Positions 6,506-15,403 are shown, numbered from the stretch's first letter. The stretch: DNA of 38,672 nt from an uncultured Oleispira sp. (GCA_913019965.1 CAJVZR010000037.1:1-38672), one strand, 5' to 3'. Numbers and translations are program-made. Notes: generated by a model from the letters alone, not told the origin.

Positions 6506-7474
6506 TTATTTCAAATGAAAAATGCGACCGTTTGATCCACTTGCCACATAACCTTGTTTCGAGAAAGAAACGTCCTCGACTAGCACATTATTGCTGACCC
6601 ATTTATTTCTAGGTACGGCCTGCCAAGTATTTTTTAACTTGGCAGTTTGGCTTTGCCAAAGTTGAACTTTACCCGCACTGCTGCCCGTTAATATCTGCGA
6701 ACTGTCTTTATTAAAGCGAATACTATTATAGAAACCGCTATTGATTGGAAACTCTGCAATCACTTTGCCTGACTTGGTATTCCATAGACGGCCAGGATCA
6801 CCGAGAGCCGAGGTAAAAACAAAACGTCCATCTGGAGAGATTTCAGCACTGCGCACTTGGTTATTATGCTCTAGGCGATGAAGTTGTTTGCCATTGGTTA
6901 AGTCCCAAATCCTCGCACTGGAATCATCACTGGCACTGGCTGCCAGTTTTCCTTGTTGGTCGAGGCTAACATCATAAACAACTCCATCATGGCGTAATGT
7001 TCGTTTGATACCGCCGTTTTTGATATCAAACAGAGTTGCTGTGTAATCGGCCATGGCTAATAAGGCATATTGCCCATTGGCACTGAGTGCAATGTTATGA
7101 ATATCTCCTGGGGCATTCCATAACCAAATCGCTTCACCTGTTTTACTATTCCAAAGGGCAATAGTGCGGTTATCTGTGGTGGCGACAAAATTACCTTCCG
7201 GTGAGAAATCACAGCTGACGATACTGCTATTTTTGTCGGCTTGATGATTCCAGTTAAATAAACGGTCAAAAGGCTTTAAGCGCCATAGGCTGCCCCCATG
7301 ATGAATGGAACCGACAAAAGCAAAACTAGCATCTTGATTAAGGCACAGAGAGTGCGCGCCTTGGCTAGTGAGTTCATCAAAAGAATGAGGTTGTTTACCC
7401 GAATCGCAGGCGGTTAAGAATAAGCTGCTGAGTAATATGGAAGGTATTAATAATTTTATGAGTGCTGACTTCAT
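6506..7474 (-). CDS. WD40-repeat (beta-propeller) lipoprotein
   Basis: The 322-residue product starts with a lipoprotein signal ending in the lipobox LTAC (C23), so it is probably anchored to the inner face of the outer membrane or to the inner membrane. The mature part has WD40-like blades with repeated elements such as SPEGNFVATT-TIALWNSKTG, DQQGKLAASASDDSSARIWD and NKDSSQILTGSSAGKVQLWQS, consistent with a beta-propeller. I start at the second ATG because CAGGG is six bases upstream of it and directly touches the first ATG at 7480. Propellers of this type are protein-interaction scaffolds; no partner is evident. It lies downstream of rsd on the same strand with a gap of 78 bases. Confidence 0.8.
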   Translation of the reverse strand: MKSALIKLLIPSILLSSLFLTACDSGKQPHSFDELTSQGAHSLCLNQDASFAFVGSIHHGGSLWRLKPFDRLFNWNHQADKNSSIVSCDFSPEGNFVATTDNRTIALWNSKTGEAIWLWNAPGDIHNIALSANGQYALLAMADYTATLFDIKNGGIKRTLRHDGVVYDVSLDQQGKLAASASDDSSARIWDLTNGKQLHRLEHNNQVRSAEISPDGRFVFTSALGDPGRLWNTKSGKVIAEFPINSGFYNSIRFNKDSSQILTGSSAGKVQLWQSQTAKLKNTWQAVPRNKWVSNNVLVEDVSFSKQGYVASGSNGRIFHLK

Positions 7475-7552
7475 AGTCATCCCTGAAAAAAGGTCGAGTA
7501 TGAAGTCAGTTTAGTAGAAATTTAGTTAGAGACTAATTTTCTACTCGGCTAA

Positions 7553-8032
7553 TTAACTAGCGACAAGATCACGATGTACGTTGTGCAGTTTTTCTATTAG
7601 CTGATCTTCTAGTTCAAAGCGCTCGCTAAGCATTTCACCAAGCTCTGAAAGGTCTTTGCTTAGATCAGCGATCTTTTCTAAACAATGCTCGGCGGTATCG
7701 TATTTATCATTGAAGTCGACACATTGTTGGGTCATTTCTTCTAATACTGGGTAAGCACGATTAGCGAGTTCAGTACCACCATCATCGTATTGCTTCGCTT
7801 CGTCCAATAATTGCTGGTAGATCTCAAAATGACCTGCCGAGCAATAATCCATTAGGATTTGGCAGAAAGCTTGAATTTTTATCGATACCGGAGTTTCTCG
7901 AGGAGAAAAAGGTTTTAAGGTATTGATACCGCAGAATAATACGATAACGTCTTGGCGTTCATTCAACCAACCGTCAATCAGCTTATGTACTCCGCCCCAA
8001 CGCTCTTGTGCTGTTTTGCAACCTTCTAACAT
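7553..8032 (-). CDS. rsd: Rsd/AlgQ family anti-sigma-70 regulator
   Basis: This 159-residue helical protein matches the Rsd/AlgQ family, which binds region 4 of sigma-70 and lowers its use by RNA polymerase, favouring alternative sigma factors in stationary phase. Family-typical pieces include the N-terminal QERWGGVHKLIDGWL, the central FCQILMDYCSAGHFEIYQQL and the C-terminal LSELGEMLSERFELEDQLI. Length equals that of E. coli Rsd and P. aeruginosa AlgQ. Context agrees: dsbB lies upstream and an AlgP-like gene lies nearby, as around algQ in Pseudomonas. An inverted repeat (8096-8130) stands 64 bases upstream and may regulate it. Confidence 0.9.
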   Translation of the reverse strand: MLEGCKTAQERWGGVHKLIDGWLNERQDVIVLFCGINTLKPFSPRETPVSIKIQAFCQILMDYCSAGHFEIYQQLLDEAKQYDDGGTELANRAYPVLEEMTQQCVDFNDKYDTAEHCLEKIADLSKDLSELGEMLSERFELEDQLIEKLHNVHRDLVAS

Positions 8033-8095
8033 GCCCCAATTCCTTGTTCTTCTTGGATCTGATTTACCCCCAATATAGTCAGGCTAGACACCTAG

Positions 8096-8130
8096 TTGCA
8101 AGCAAGTTTTTTCACTTTTTTTGCTTGCAA
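8096..8130. promoter_or_regulatory. Perfect 10-bp inverted repeat upstream of rsd
   Basis: TTGCAAGCAA (8096-8105) and TTGCTTGCAA (8121-8130) are exact reverse complements separated by 15 T-rich bases. The centre lies about 80 bases before the rsd start, within the 185-bp gap after dsbB. It could be an operator or a structured end of the dsbB transcript; no U-tract follows on the minus strand. Confidence 0.5.
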
Positions 8131-8217
8131 AGTGACATATCTATGCTTGATGGGGTTCTAGGCGTGTTAGGTATGCTAAGTGGCTAAGGCAATGTCCTGA
8201 GCCGCTATGACAAATTA

Positions 8218-8718
8218 TTATTTACGGGCTTTCCAAGCAGTGAAAAGACCATAAGCAGAAGCGATTGCAAAACCGATAAAGAAGACTAATAACCAGCCTG
8301 GCATGGATAACCCCGCAAAGCTCCAAGAAACTTCAGCGCAATTGCCATTTCCACGCAGTAATACCGTGATGACTTCCATTATCGGGAAGGCATCTAGCAT
8401 GTATTCAAGACTCGGCCCACAGGAAGGCACTTGGTCTGCGGGTAAGTTCTGTAGCCAGTTATGATGATGGGCTAAATAAATACCAAAGAAGGAAGATAAT
8501 AATGTCCAGCCAGAAGCAAGCAATAAGCCGATGGGGCGTTCAACTAGGAAGAATCCTGCTAGGCAACCTAGAGCAACCATGAGGGTCGCGACTCTTTGCA
8601 TGATGCACAGCGGGCAAGGCTCCATCTCTAAAGCAAACTGAAAATAATAAGCACTGGCTAATAAAGTAATACAGGTGATGAACCCCGTAAGGCAGAGCAT
8701 TTTTAGGTTAAGACGCAT
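8218..8718 (-). CDS. dsbB: Disulfide bond formation protein DsbB
   Basis: DsbB is an inner-membrane oxidoreductase that reoxidises DsbA and passes electrons to quinone. The 166-residue protein has four hydrophobic segments (about 8-26, 43-60, 63-82, 141-160). The first periplasmic loop carries CPLC (C35, C38) and the second carries C100 and C127, the full set of four catalytic cysteines. The signature CAEVSWSFAGLSMPGW directly precedes the last segment. AGGA sits eight bases before the ATG. It is divergent from the FliL-like gene and upstream of rsd on the same strand, as the dsbB homologue dsbH lies near algQ in Pseudomonas. Confidence 0.95.
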   Translation of the reverse strand: MRLNLKMLCLTGFITCITLLASAYYFQFALEMEPCPLCIMQRVATLMVALGCLAGFFLVERPIGLLLASGWTLLSSFFGIYLAHHHNWLQNLPADQVPSCGPSLEYMLDAFPIMEVITVLLRGNGNCAEVSWSFAGLSMPGWLLVFFIGFAIASAYGLFTAWKARK

Positions 8719-8806
8719 TCTTTGTCCTTTCTTCTTTCTGATTATTGATACTGTTCTATTCTATAGATATCTATTTTGAATCTATTCAGACTTGGGAGTA
8801 TTGATA

Positions 8807-9205
8807 ATGTTCAAGTTTCTTCTGCCTTTGGCAGGATTAATCTTATTTTCTTTCGCTAACCTTAGCCAAGCCGCTGGCGCGAGCGAGACTAAGTATATCC
8901 ATTTAACCCCAGCTTTTGTGGTTAATTATGGCAATACAGGGCGGATGAAATATCTACGTACTGAGGTCGCGTTGAAAGTTACCGGTGCTTCGGCGGCAAC
9001 AGCGGTTTCGACGCATCGTCCTTATATACGGAATAATCTAGTATTCCTATTAACTGCACAAGACAGTGATATCGTGAATTCTACTTCGGGGCGAGAAACT
9101 TTACGTAAAGTTGCACTCGATGAGGTACGAGCGTTAATGACAGAGCTTGAAGGCATGCCTTTTGTTGATGACTTGTACTTTGAAAACTTCGTCGTACAAA
9201 ATTAA
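8807..9205 (+). CDS. Small secreted FliL-domain protein
   Basis: The 132-residue product starts MFKFLLPLAGLILFSFANLSQA, a clear signal peptide with probable cleavage after QA. The rest resembles the periplasmic part of FliL (LRTEVALKVTG, HRPYIRNNLVFLLTAQDS, ETLRKVALDEVRALM). FliL proper is an inner-membrane protein of the flagellar stator; here the single-pass anchor seems replaced by a cleavable signal and no flagellar gene is nearby. The ATG at 8807 is preceded by GGGAG with eight bases spacing; an in-frame TTG at 8792 lies upstream of that site and is not used here. It converges on gshA. The role is unknown; a link to flagella is not implied by context. Confidence 0.75.
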   Translation: MFKFLLPLAGLILFSFANLSQAAGASETKYIHLTPAFVVNYGNTGRMKYLRTEVALKVTGASAATAVSTHRPYIRNNLVFLLTAQDSDIVNSTSGRETLRKVALDEVRALMTELEGMPFVDDLYFENFVVQN

Positions 9206-9218
9206 GTGTTCGACGAAG
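9187..9218. terminator. Hairpin over the end of the FliL-like gene
   Basis: CTTCGTCG (9187-9194) and CGACGAAG (9211-9218) form a perfect 8-bp inverted repeat with a 16-base loop containing the stop codon. It lies in the convergent junction with gshA. There is no U-tract, so the terminator role is weak. Confidence 0.3.
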
Positions 9219-9231
9219 CTTTGAGTAATCG

Positions 9232-10812
9232 CTAACGTGCGAGATATTGTTTTAAGAAGCTAGGGAAGTCTATTTGATCTCCCGCTTCTATTTCTGCTTG
9301 CTGCATTAAGCTCTGCTGAGCTTGTAATTGCATCTCTTGATTTAGCGTATCATCGAGTGGTTGATTAAATTCTTCCGCTCGTTGCTTTGCTAGCTTTAAC
9401 GTTAGTTGAGCAAACTCTAAATTTTCTTCCTGCATTTGTGCTAAATATTGCGCAGAAGGTGTGAGTGAGTCATCGTCCAGCTTGGCTTGTTGCTGAGCTA
9501 ATGCAGAGCTGTATTGTTGATTGCCTGCGGCTTCATCCATGGATAGGGCTAAGGTCGATAACTCGGCTAAAAGCTCGTTCCCCCATTGACGTAAACCAAT
9601 AGATTTCCCATTTTTTCTCAGCTCTAGTTCTGGATTTCGACCTTGCATTACCGAGTCGTGTTGGTTTGCTTTAATCTCACGATATTCGTCATTATTAATT
9701 TCTGGGCTATCAGAAAACAAACAATGGGTTAAAAACAGGTCTAAGAAATGGATGTGTGTTTCATCCATGCCCAGCGTCAAAAATGGATTGATATCGGTAC
9801 AACGTACTTCAATGTATTCCACGCCATGATTGGCTAATGCTTGCAGTGGTTTTTCGTCGCCATTGCCGATGCGCTTGGGGCGAATATCGCTGTAATACTC
9901 ATTTTCAATTTGCAGCAAGCTGGTATTCAGCTGTTTGAACTGTCCGTCTTCACCTTGCAAGCCAATTTCTTCATAGGCAGCAACCGGTTTTGTAACCGCT
10001 TCTGATAATGTGGAAACGTAGTTATCAACACTGTTATAACAAACGATTAATTCCGCTTGGGCATTATTTTGATAGCCCAGATCACTCATGCGTAATGAGG
10101 TGGCATAAGGTAAATAAAGCGTATGATCTTTAAAAGTATCGAGTTCATGTGCCTGACCTTCTAAAAAAGAAGAGCAAACTGCAGGAGAGGCACCGAATAA
10201 GTAACTTAAGATCCAAGAGTTACGGCGGAAGTTGCGAATTAGGCCAAAGTACTTTTGTGAAATAAAGTCTTTTAACTGCTCTGCATCCGGCTGTGTTTGA
10301 TATTGCTCTTTATATAGCACTGGCCAAATTTCTTCTGGCATGGAGAAGTTATAATGGATACCCGCGATCGCTTGCATCGTGCGGCCATAGCGGTGCCACA
10401 AGCCGTGACGATAAGCGTGTTTTAGTTGGCCTAAATTTGAGTAGCCATATTGGGCAATCGGGATGCTTTTTTCGCCGTTGATAATACACGGCATGGAAGC
10501 GGGCCAGATTAGTTCATCACCCATGTTGTTGTAGCTGTATTGATGCAGGTTGTGCATAAACTGCAGAGTATCTTTGGCGTTATCAAAGACGGGGGTAATA
10601 AATTCTAATAAAGCTTCGGAATAATCCGTGGTAATGCTGGGGTGAGTCAAAGCAGAACCGAGGGCTTGCGGGTGAGGCGTTTGGCTTAAGCGACCATTTG
10701 GCTCGCAGCGTAACCCTTCTTTTTCTATCCCGCGCTGAATACGACCGAGAAGGGATAGTTGCTTCTGTTCACCTAAAGACGATAATAGGTGTGTATAAGT
10801 TGGATTAGCCAA
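9232..10812 (-). CDS. gshA: Glutamate--cysteine ligase
   Basis: GshA joins glutamate and cysteine with ATP, the first step of glutathione synthesis. The protein is of the E. coli-type class I ligase, with IQRGIEKEGLR, the GSALTHPSITTDYSEALLEFITP motif, and YIEVRCTDINPFLTLGMDE. I choose the TTG at 10812 (526 residues) because TGAGG lies seven bases upstream. A longer TTG-started form from 10860 is open, but a perfect TATAAT promoter box falls inside that extension, and no ATG exists between the preceding stop and the conserved core. E. coli GshA has 518 residues, close to the shorter form. It stands 151 bases after tex on the same strand, as in Pseudomonas. Confidence 0.93.
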   Translation of the reverse strand: MANPTYTHLLSSLGEQKQLSLLGRIQRGIEKEGLRCEPNGRLSQTPHPQALGSALTHPSITTDYSEALLEFITPVFDNAKDTLQFMHNLHQYSYNNMGDELIWPASMPCIINGEKSIPIAQYGYSNLGQLKHAYRHGLWHRYGRTMQAIAGIHYNFSMPEEIWPVLYKEQYQTQPDAEQLKDFISQKYFGLIRNFRRNSWILSYLFGASPAVCSSFLEGQAHELDTFKDHTLYLPYATSLRMSDLGYQNNAQAELIVCYNSVDNYVSTLSEAVTKPVAAYEEIGLQGEDGQFKQLNTSLLQIENEYYSDIRPKRIGNGDEKPLQALANHGVEYIEVRCTDINPFLTLGMDETHIHFLDLFLTHCLFSDSPEINNDEYREIKANQHDSVMQGRNPELELRKNGKSIGLRQWGNELLAELSTLALSMDEAAGNQQYSSALAQQQAKLDDDSLTPSAQYLAQMQEENLEFAQLTLKLAKQRAEEFNQPLDDTLNQEMQLQAQQSLMQQAEIEAGDQIDFPSFLKQYLAR

Positions 10813-10848
10813 TGGATGCCTCAATGTTCGAGCCGTAAAAGTGTCTGC

Positions 10849-10877
10849 ATTATAGGGCAATGGTTCGAGAGAGGTAA
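10849..10877 (-). promoter_or_regulatory. Sigma-70-type promoter for gshA
   Basis: On the minus strand TATAAT (10849-10854) is a perfect -10. At exactly 17 bp spacing lies TTACCT (10872-10877), a weak -35. The implied start of transcription is about 30 bases before the chosen TTG, leaving room for its TGAGG ribosome-binding site. Confidence 0.6.
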
Positions 10878-10892
10878 GTGCGGTGTGTGGTA

Positions 10893-10931
10893 ATCACTGT
10901 GCCATGAATAAGATAATCCATGCACAGTGAT
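10893..10931. repeat. Inverted repeat between tex and gshA
   Basis: ATCACTGTG-C-CATG (10893-10906) pairs with CATG-CACAGTGAT (10919-10931): 13 base pairs with one bulged C and a 12-base loop. It lies 31 bases past the tex stop and just upstream of the gshA promoter. It may end the tex transcript or bind a regulator; no U-tract is present. Confidence 0.55.
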
Positions 10932-10962
10932 GATTTAGCCGTGACGATTTGCCTGTGGCTGT

Positions 10963-13326
10963 TTACTTTTTCTTCTTAAAGGCCGCGGCGAGTGCGTTTG
11001 CCATGGCGCCCTGAGCCTGGCCTTGATTACTACCTTTATTATTTCCATTTGAGCTGCCTGGACCAAAGCTGGTTTTAGCCGTTTGATTTCCGCGACCATT
11101 ACCACGGCGGTTATTGCGCTCACCGGGAGTCTTTTCGTTAGCCTGCTCATTGGCATCGTCAGACATACGCATAGAGAGAGCGATACGCTTGCGGGGGGCA
11201 TCGACTTCCATCACTTTCACTTTAACAATATCCCCGGCCTTCACGACCTCGCGAGGATCTTTAATGAAGGTATCGGACATCGCGGAGATGTGCACAAGAC
11301 CATCTTGGTGAACACCGACATCAACGAAAGCTCCGAAGTTGGTGACGTTAGTAATAACACCTTCTAGTACCATGTTCAGACGCAGATCTTTTATTTCTTC
11401 AACGCCGTCTAAGAAGGTGGCGAATTTAAACTCAGGGCGAGGATCACGGCCTGGTTTTTCGAGCTCTTTTAGAATATCTTTTACCGTAATTTCACCTACC
11501 GCCTCGGTTGAATATTGGGCTGCATTGACGGCTTTTAAGAAAGATCCATCGCCGATTAAACTCTTTATATCACGGCTAGACTGCTTGGCGATTTCTTTGA
11601 CAACACCATAGGCCTCAGGGTGAACCGAGCTAGAATCTAATGGGTTTTCGGCATTGTGAATACGTAAGAATCCTGCGGCTTGTTCAAAGGTTTTCTCGCC
11701 TAAGCGTGGGACTTTTTTCAGTTCTTTGCGAGAGGTAAATGCGCCGTTCTCATCGCGATAATTTACGATGTTATTGGCGATGGTGGTATTTAAGCCGGAA
11801 ACTCGGGTAAGTAATGGCACAGAGGCCATATTTAAATCCACGCCGACGGAGTTCACACAGTCTTCTACAGTAGCATCCAAAGCACGGGCTAATTGTGTCT
11901 GGTTTACATCGTGCTGGTACTGGCCTACGCCAATGGATTTAGGTTCGATCTTAACTAATTCGGCCAATGGGTCTTGTAGGCGGCGAGCAATTGAGACCGC
12001 TCCACGAATGGTCACATCTAAATTTGGGAATTCTTTTGCGGCTAATTCAGATGCCGAATAGATAGAGGCGCCAGCCTCGTTCACCATGATTTTTTGCACT
12101 TGCTTCAATGCAGGGTTGGCTTTGATCATGTCGCCAACGAACTTGTCCGTTTCTCGGCTGCCTGTACCATTACCAATCGAGATAAGCTCGACGTTGTGCT
12201 TAAGAATTAAGGCGGTAATGACTTTGGCGGAATCCGCTAAACGATTCTGTGGTGGGGTAGGATAAATCGTATCGTGATCGATAACTTTACCGGTGGCATC
12301 CACCACCGCGACTTTCACCCCAGTACGCAAACCTGGATCTAAGCCAATGGTGGCTTTAGCGCCGGCAGGCGCGGCTAAAATCAGGTCTTTCAGGTTTTGG
12401 CCAAATACTTTTATAGCTTCTTCTTCAGCGGCTTCACGTACATTGGTCATTAGCTCAGTTTCTAAATGAGTTAATAACTTAATACGCCAAGTCCAGCGGA
12501 CGACTTCATGTAACCAGCGATCGGCAGGGCGACCTTCATTTTTCAAGTTGAAGTGATCTGCAATCATGGCTTCGCAAGGAGAAGGTGTTAGTTTATCCGA
12601 TGGATCGCCAGTAACGATGCTGAAGCTGATAACCCCTTCATTACGGCCGCGTAAAATGGCTAACGCTCTGTGGCTCGGTACACTTTTAAGTGGCTCATCG
12701 TGTTCAAAATAATCGCTGAATTTGGCGCCTTCTTGTTCTTTCCCCGGTACTAATCGAACCGATAAGGTGCCTTCTTGCTTTAAGAACGTACGTACCTTGC
12801 TGATTAAGTTTGCGTCTTCTGCAAAGCGTTCCATCAGGATATATTTGGCACCATCTAATGCGGCTTTAGTATCGGCAATGCCTTTGTCAGCACTGATAAA
12901 GCTGGTGGCTAAGGTTTCGGGTGTTTGGCTTGGATCTTCTAATAAACTATTGGCCAATGGTTCTAGGCCGGCCTCAATGGCAATGGCACCTTTCGTGCGA
13001 CGTTTCTGTTTATAAGGCAGGTATAAATCTTCTAAGCGAGTTTTTGTATCAGCATTAAGAATATCGCGTTTAAGCTCGTCGCTTAATTTACCTTGTTCAT
13101 CAATGCTTTTGATAATGGTGCTGCGACGGTCTTCCATCTCACGTAAGTAGCGCAGGCGTTCTTCGAGATTACGCAACTGGCTATCATCCAGGGCACCAGT
13201 GACTTCTTTACGATAGCGAGAGATAAAGGGGACGGTGGCACCTTCATCTAATAGGGCGACAGAGGCTTGTACTTGTTGCGGGCGAATGTTCAGCTCTTCG
13301 GCGATACGGGTGAAAATAGTATCCAT
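10963..13326 (-). CDS. tex: Tex family transcription accessory protein (S1 RNA-binding)
   Basis: Tex is a conserved cytoplasmic nucleic-acid-binding protein that affects transcription and stress tolerance. The 787-residue protein shows the expected order: N-terminal helical Tex region ([15 protein letters not shown]), YqgF/RNase H-like domain ([18 protein letters not shown]), helix-hairpin-helix repeats ([34 protein letters not shown]) and a C-terminal S1 domain ([27 protein letters not shown]). A Gly/Asn/Arg-rich low-complexity tail ends in FKKKK, consistent with RNA binding. It lies upstream of gshA on the same strand, as in Pseudomonas. The ribosome-binding site is weak. Confidence 0.95.
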   Translation of the reverse strand: MDTIFTRIAEELNIRPQQVQASVALLDEGATVPFISRYRKEVTGALDDSQLRNLEERLRYLREMEDRRSTIIKSIDEQGKLSDELKRDILNADTKTRLEDLYLPYKQKRRTKGAIAIEAGLEPLANSLLEDPSQTPETLATSFISADKGIADTKAALDGAKYILMERFAEDANLISKVRTFLKQEGTLSVRLVPGKEQEGAKFSDYFEHDEPLKSVPSHRALAILRGRNEGVISFSIVTGDPSDKLTPSPCEAMIADHFNLKNEGRPADRWLHEVVRWTWRIKLLTHLETELMTNVREAAEEEAIKVFGQNLKDLILAAPAGAKATIGLDPGLRTGVKVAVVDATGKVIDHDTIYPTPPQNRLADSAKVITALILKHNVELISIGNGTGSRETDKFVGDMIKANPALKQVQKIMVNEAGASIYSASELAAKEFPNLDVTIRGAVSIARRLQDPLAELVKIEPKSIGVGQYQHDVNQTQLARALDATVEDCVNSVGVDLNMASVPLLTRVSGLNTTIANNIVNYRDENGAFTSRKELKKVPRLGEKTFEQAAGFLRIHNAENPLDSSSVHPEAYGVVKEIAKQSSRDIKSLIGDGSFLKAVNAAQYSTEAVGEITVKDILKELEKPGRDPRPEFKFATFLDGVEEIKDLRLNMVLEGVITNVTNFGAFVDVGVHQDGLVHISAMSDTFIKDPREVVKAGDIVKVKVMEVDAPRKRIALSMRMSDDANEQANEKTPGERNNRRGNGRGNQTAKTSFGPGSSNGNNKGSNQGQAQGAMANALAAAFKKKK

Positions 13327-13477
13327 AAGGTGTCTCTTTAGCTCGGTAATAAGGGTCTATTTTTAGCGATAAACCATTGAAAATTCAATAAATAATGAGC
13401 CTGAGTATACTGGGGCTAGAGAATAGATTCGAGTATCTTTTTAATGCCTGATAACGGGGAGGGGTTGAGTTAACAAA

Positions 13478-13499
13478 CAGTGCGACAAAAGCCGCACTG
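13478..13499 (-). terminator. Terminator after the lipase gene
   Basis: CAGTGCG (13478-13484) and CGCACTG (13493-13499) form a perfect 7-bp stem, and outer arms GTTGAG/CTCAAC (13464-13469, 13506-13511) also pair. On the minus strand the stem is followed by TTTGTT. It lies about 30 bases past the lipase stop. Confidence 0.6.
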
Positions 13500-13528
13500 A
13501 TTGCGCTCAACATTGGATGTTTAGGGTA

Positions 13529-14503
13529 TTAAAGTCCAGCGACTTTCAAGCGATTCGCATGGCTGCGATACAGAGAAAGAGGATCAGTATCAAACAAGGT
13601 ATGCAGACCCAATACCTGATTAATTAAATCACCATGATTCATCGTATAGTCATCGCGAATAACTTGGCCAAAATGGCTACTACAGCGACCAGTAATACCA
13701 TCACTATTCTCAGTCGAAAACAGTAAGCCGGTGGTGCCGAATAAGTAATCTAATGGGTCCGTTACGTTTGTGACGGTATCGGTGCCGGCCCAAGAATATA
13801 AACTAATGTCGTGACCATTGAGGCTGACACTTGCTGGACCTTCACCACACTCCGATGTTGGCAAACCAGCAGGGTAGCTGGCATTGAACGATGCAATGCC
13901 ATTTGTCGTGAACTCAGCGGTTAATGCACGTACATCGGAGCCCGAAGCGTCACCGGAAAGCATATCAATTAAAGTCCCGACGGCTGTAGACACGACCTCA
14001 AATGAACCACCCAAAAAGGTATCTTCTGGGAAGACATTATTGAGTACGTCGGCAATCGGTGCTCCTTGATGTGGAGAGCCTAACGTCGTTACAGAAGCAA
14101 CGAGATCTGGGCGTACAGACATCACATAACGTGAGGTTAATCCCCCTTGGCTATGGGCAATCAGGTTGAACTTTTCCACATCAGGCTGAGAAGCCATGAT
14201 GTTTTCTAGTTCAGCAATCAATTGCTCGCCTCGTGCGACAGAGCTATTGACCGCATTGATATGAGCGGTATAGACAGTGCTGCCTTCGCTTTCGAGCTTG
14301 TCTGCTATGCCATACCAATAATCGACCCCTGCGATGGAGTCAAAGGCGAGAATGCCTTGAACCAGCATAATTGGATGCTTGGTTTCAGTGAAGCCCGAAG
14401 GTTGTTCTGGCTCCGCGGAAGACATTGCATTGGCTGTCATGGGCAGCCCTAGACTGGCGCTTAGTATTGCCGAAGCAATGACGGTTTTTACCTGTGTTTT
14501 CAT
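13529..14503 (-). CDS. Secreted triacylglycerol lipase, family I (LipA-like)
   Basis: This 324-residue alpha/beta hydrolase resembles Pseudomonas and Burkholderia family I lipases that hydrolyse long-chain triacylglycerols outside the cell. A signal peptide ends at TANA (A26). The oxyanion region is PIMLVQGILAFD. The nucleophile elbow is AHSQG with S118, having alanine where GHSxG is usual. D268 (NSDGITGRCSSHFG) and H290 (MNHGDLINQ) complete the triad. C219 and C274 match the conserved disulfide. Length fits subfamily I.1/I.2, which normally needs the foldase Lif, encoded next to the lipase; here the downstream neighbour is tex and no Lif gene is in the window. Export would be Sec then type II. 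It has its own terminator and is divergent from the receiver gene. Confidence 0.88.
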   Translation of the reverse strand: MKTQVKTVIASAILSASLGLPMTANAMSSAEPEQPSGFTETKHPIMLVQGILAFDSIAGVDYWYGIADKLESEGSTVYTAHINAVNSSVARGEQLIAELENIMASQPDVEKFNLIAHSQGGLTSRYVMSVRPDLVASVTTLGSPHQGAPIADVLNNVFPEDTFLGGSFEVVSTAVGTLIDMLSGDASGSDVRALTAEFTTNGIASFNASYPAGLPTSECGEGPASVSLNGHDISLYSWAGTDTVTNVTDPLDYLFGTTGLLFSTENSDGITGRCSSHFGQVIRDDYTMNHGDLINQVLGLHTLFDTDPLSLYRSHANRLKVAGL

Positions 14504-14819
14504 TTTTACACCTCAGATTATTATATTTATTGTTGAGCGTGCAGAAATATAGAGTGGCGATTAGCGACGTAATAGGGCGGAGCAAGCCAATGAATAGTGA
14601 TTGAAACGGGCGTGCGTCAAAAAAGTAAAGTGGATTAACCCATCTGAAAGTTGTTGATGTTTTAGGTGTATTTTTAGTTTCATGATTTTGTTAATTCGAT
14701 CACATTAGTTTCACTTTGGCGCATTCAGCCTAGACACCGTTATATGCTGTACTAGTGTTAACTGAAGATGAGTTATCCAATCACCTGCTGGGTCAATGGC
14801 ATTACAAATAGGCAATATT
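14504..14819. promoter_or_regulatory. Divergent intergenic region, lipase / receiver gene
   Basis: This 316-bp stretch has no credible gene, only very short frames. It must hold the promoters of the leftward lipase and the rightward receiver protein. I see a GATCACA half-site (14698-14704) but no convincing partner for a Crp palindrome, and no perfect promoter box. Confidence 0.4.
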
Positions 14820-15335
14820 ATGAGCTTAACCTTCTCTTCAGAAGACATTCCTACGGCTTTAAAGCGCAAGCGCATTTTAATGGTGACGAATACGCCTTCG
14901 TTGCGAACCTTACATGCTTCTTTTTTACGCAGTAAAGGGTTTGATTATGTGTTTGAAGCGGCTGACGGTATGCAAGCGGTCGATATGCTGCGGATTCAAC
15001 CAATTGATTTGATTATTGCGGACTGGCAGCTAGAAGAGTTATCGGGTTCAGACTTGTTGCATACGGTTCGGGGTAGCGTAGCGATGTCGGAGATACCTTT
15101 TATGATGCTGACGACTAAGAAGGATTTACCCAGTATTGAAGACAGTCTCATTCTAGGGGATACGGATTATTTAATAAAACCGTTTAAAACAGCGCAGCTC
15201 GGTATGAAGATTGTCATGGCTTTGGCCACATCGACTTACAAAGCGCCACAAGTGATTCGTGAAGAGTTACGTATTCGCTCGATGCCGATGATTCCCGTGC
15301 TTACGGAGCAGGTGCAATATTTAAAGAGAGCATAA
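14820..15335 (+). CDS. Atypical stand-alone receiver (CheY-like) protein
   Basis: A 171-residue single-domain receiver (about residues 17-135) with a ~35-residue C-terminal extension and no output domain. The phospho-acceptor site is present (LIIADWQ, D68), as are T98/T99 and the conserved lysine K120 (YLIKPF). The N-terminal acidic pair that binds magnesium is replaced: the sequence reads LMVTNTPS where VDDS is normal, giving T23-N24. Phosphorylation may therefore be lost or altered. I prefer the ATG at 14820, which has AGG upstream; an in-frame ATG at 14796 lacks good spacing. No histidine kinase is adjacent. It is followed by a strong terminator shared with pckA. Confidence 0.75.
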   Translation: MSLTFSSEDIPTALKRKRILMVTNTPSLRTLHASFLRSKGFDYVFEAADGMQAVDMLRIQPIDLIIADWQLEELSGSDLLHTVRGSVAMSEIPFMMLTTKKDLPSIEDSLILGDTDYLIKPFKTAQLGMKIVMALATSTYKAPQVIREELRIRSMPMIPVLTEQVQYLKRA

Positions 15336-15364
15336 TGGGTCTTTAAAGTGGGTTCTTTATAAAC

Positions 15365-15403
15365 AACAAAGCCGCTAGCAACTGAGTTGCTAGCGGCTTT
15401 GTT
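15365..15403. terminator. Bidirectional terminator between the receiver gene and pckA
   Basis: A perfect 16-bp stem, CAAAGCCGCTAGCAAC (15367-15382) with GTTGCTAGCGGCTTTG (15386-15401), has a 3-base loop TGA. Flanking A and T bases extend the pairing and supply a U-tract rightward, with a shorter one leftward. Confidence 0.9.

Noticed and set aside
10813-10860. N-terminal extension of gshA from the TTG at 10860
   Set aside because: It would run through a perfect -10 box and lacks a ribosome-binding site; the conserved core does not need it.
14690-14710. Crp-type site before the receiver gene
   Set aside because: Only a GATCACA half-site is visible, without a matching TGTGA arm at the right distance.
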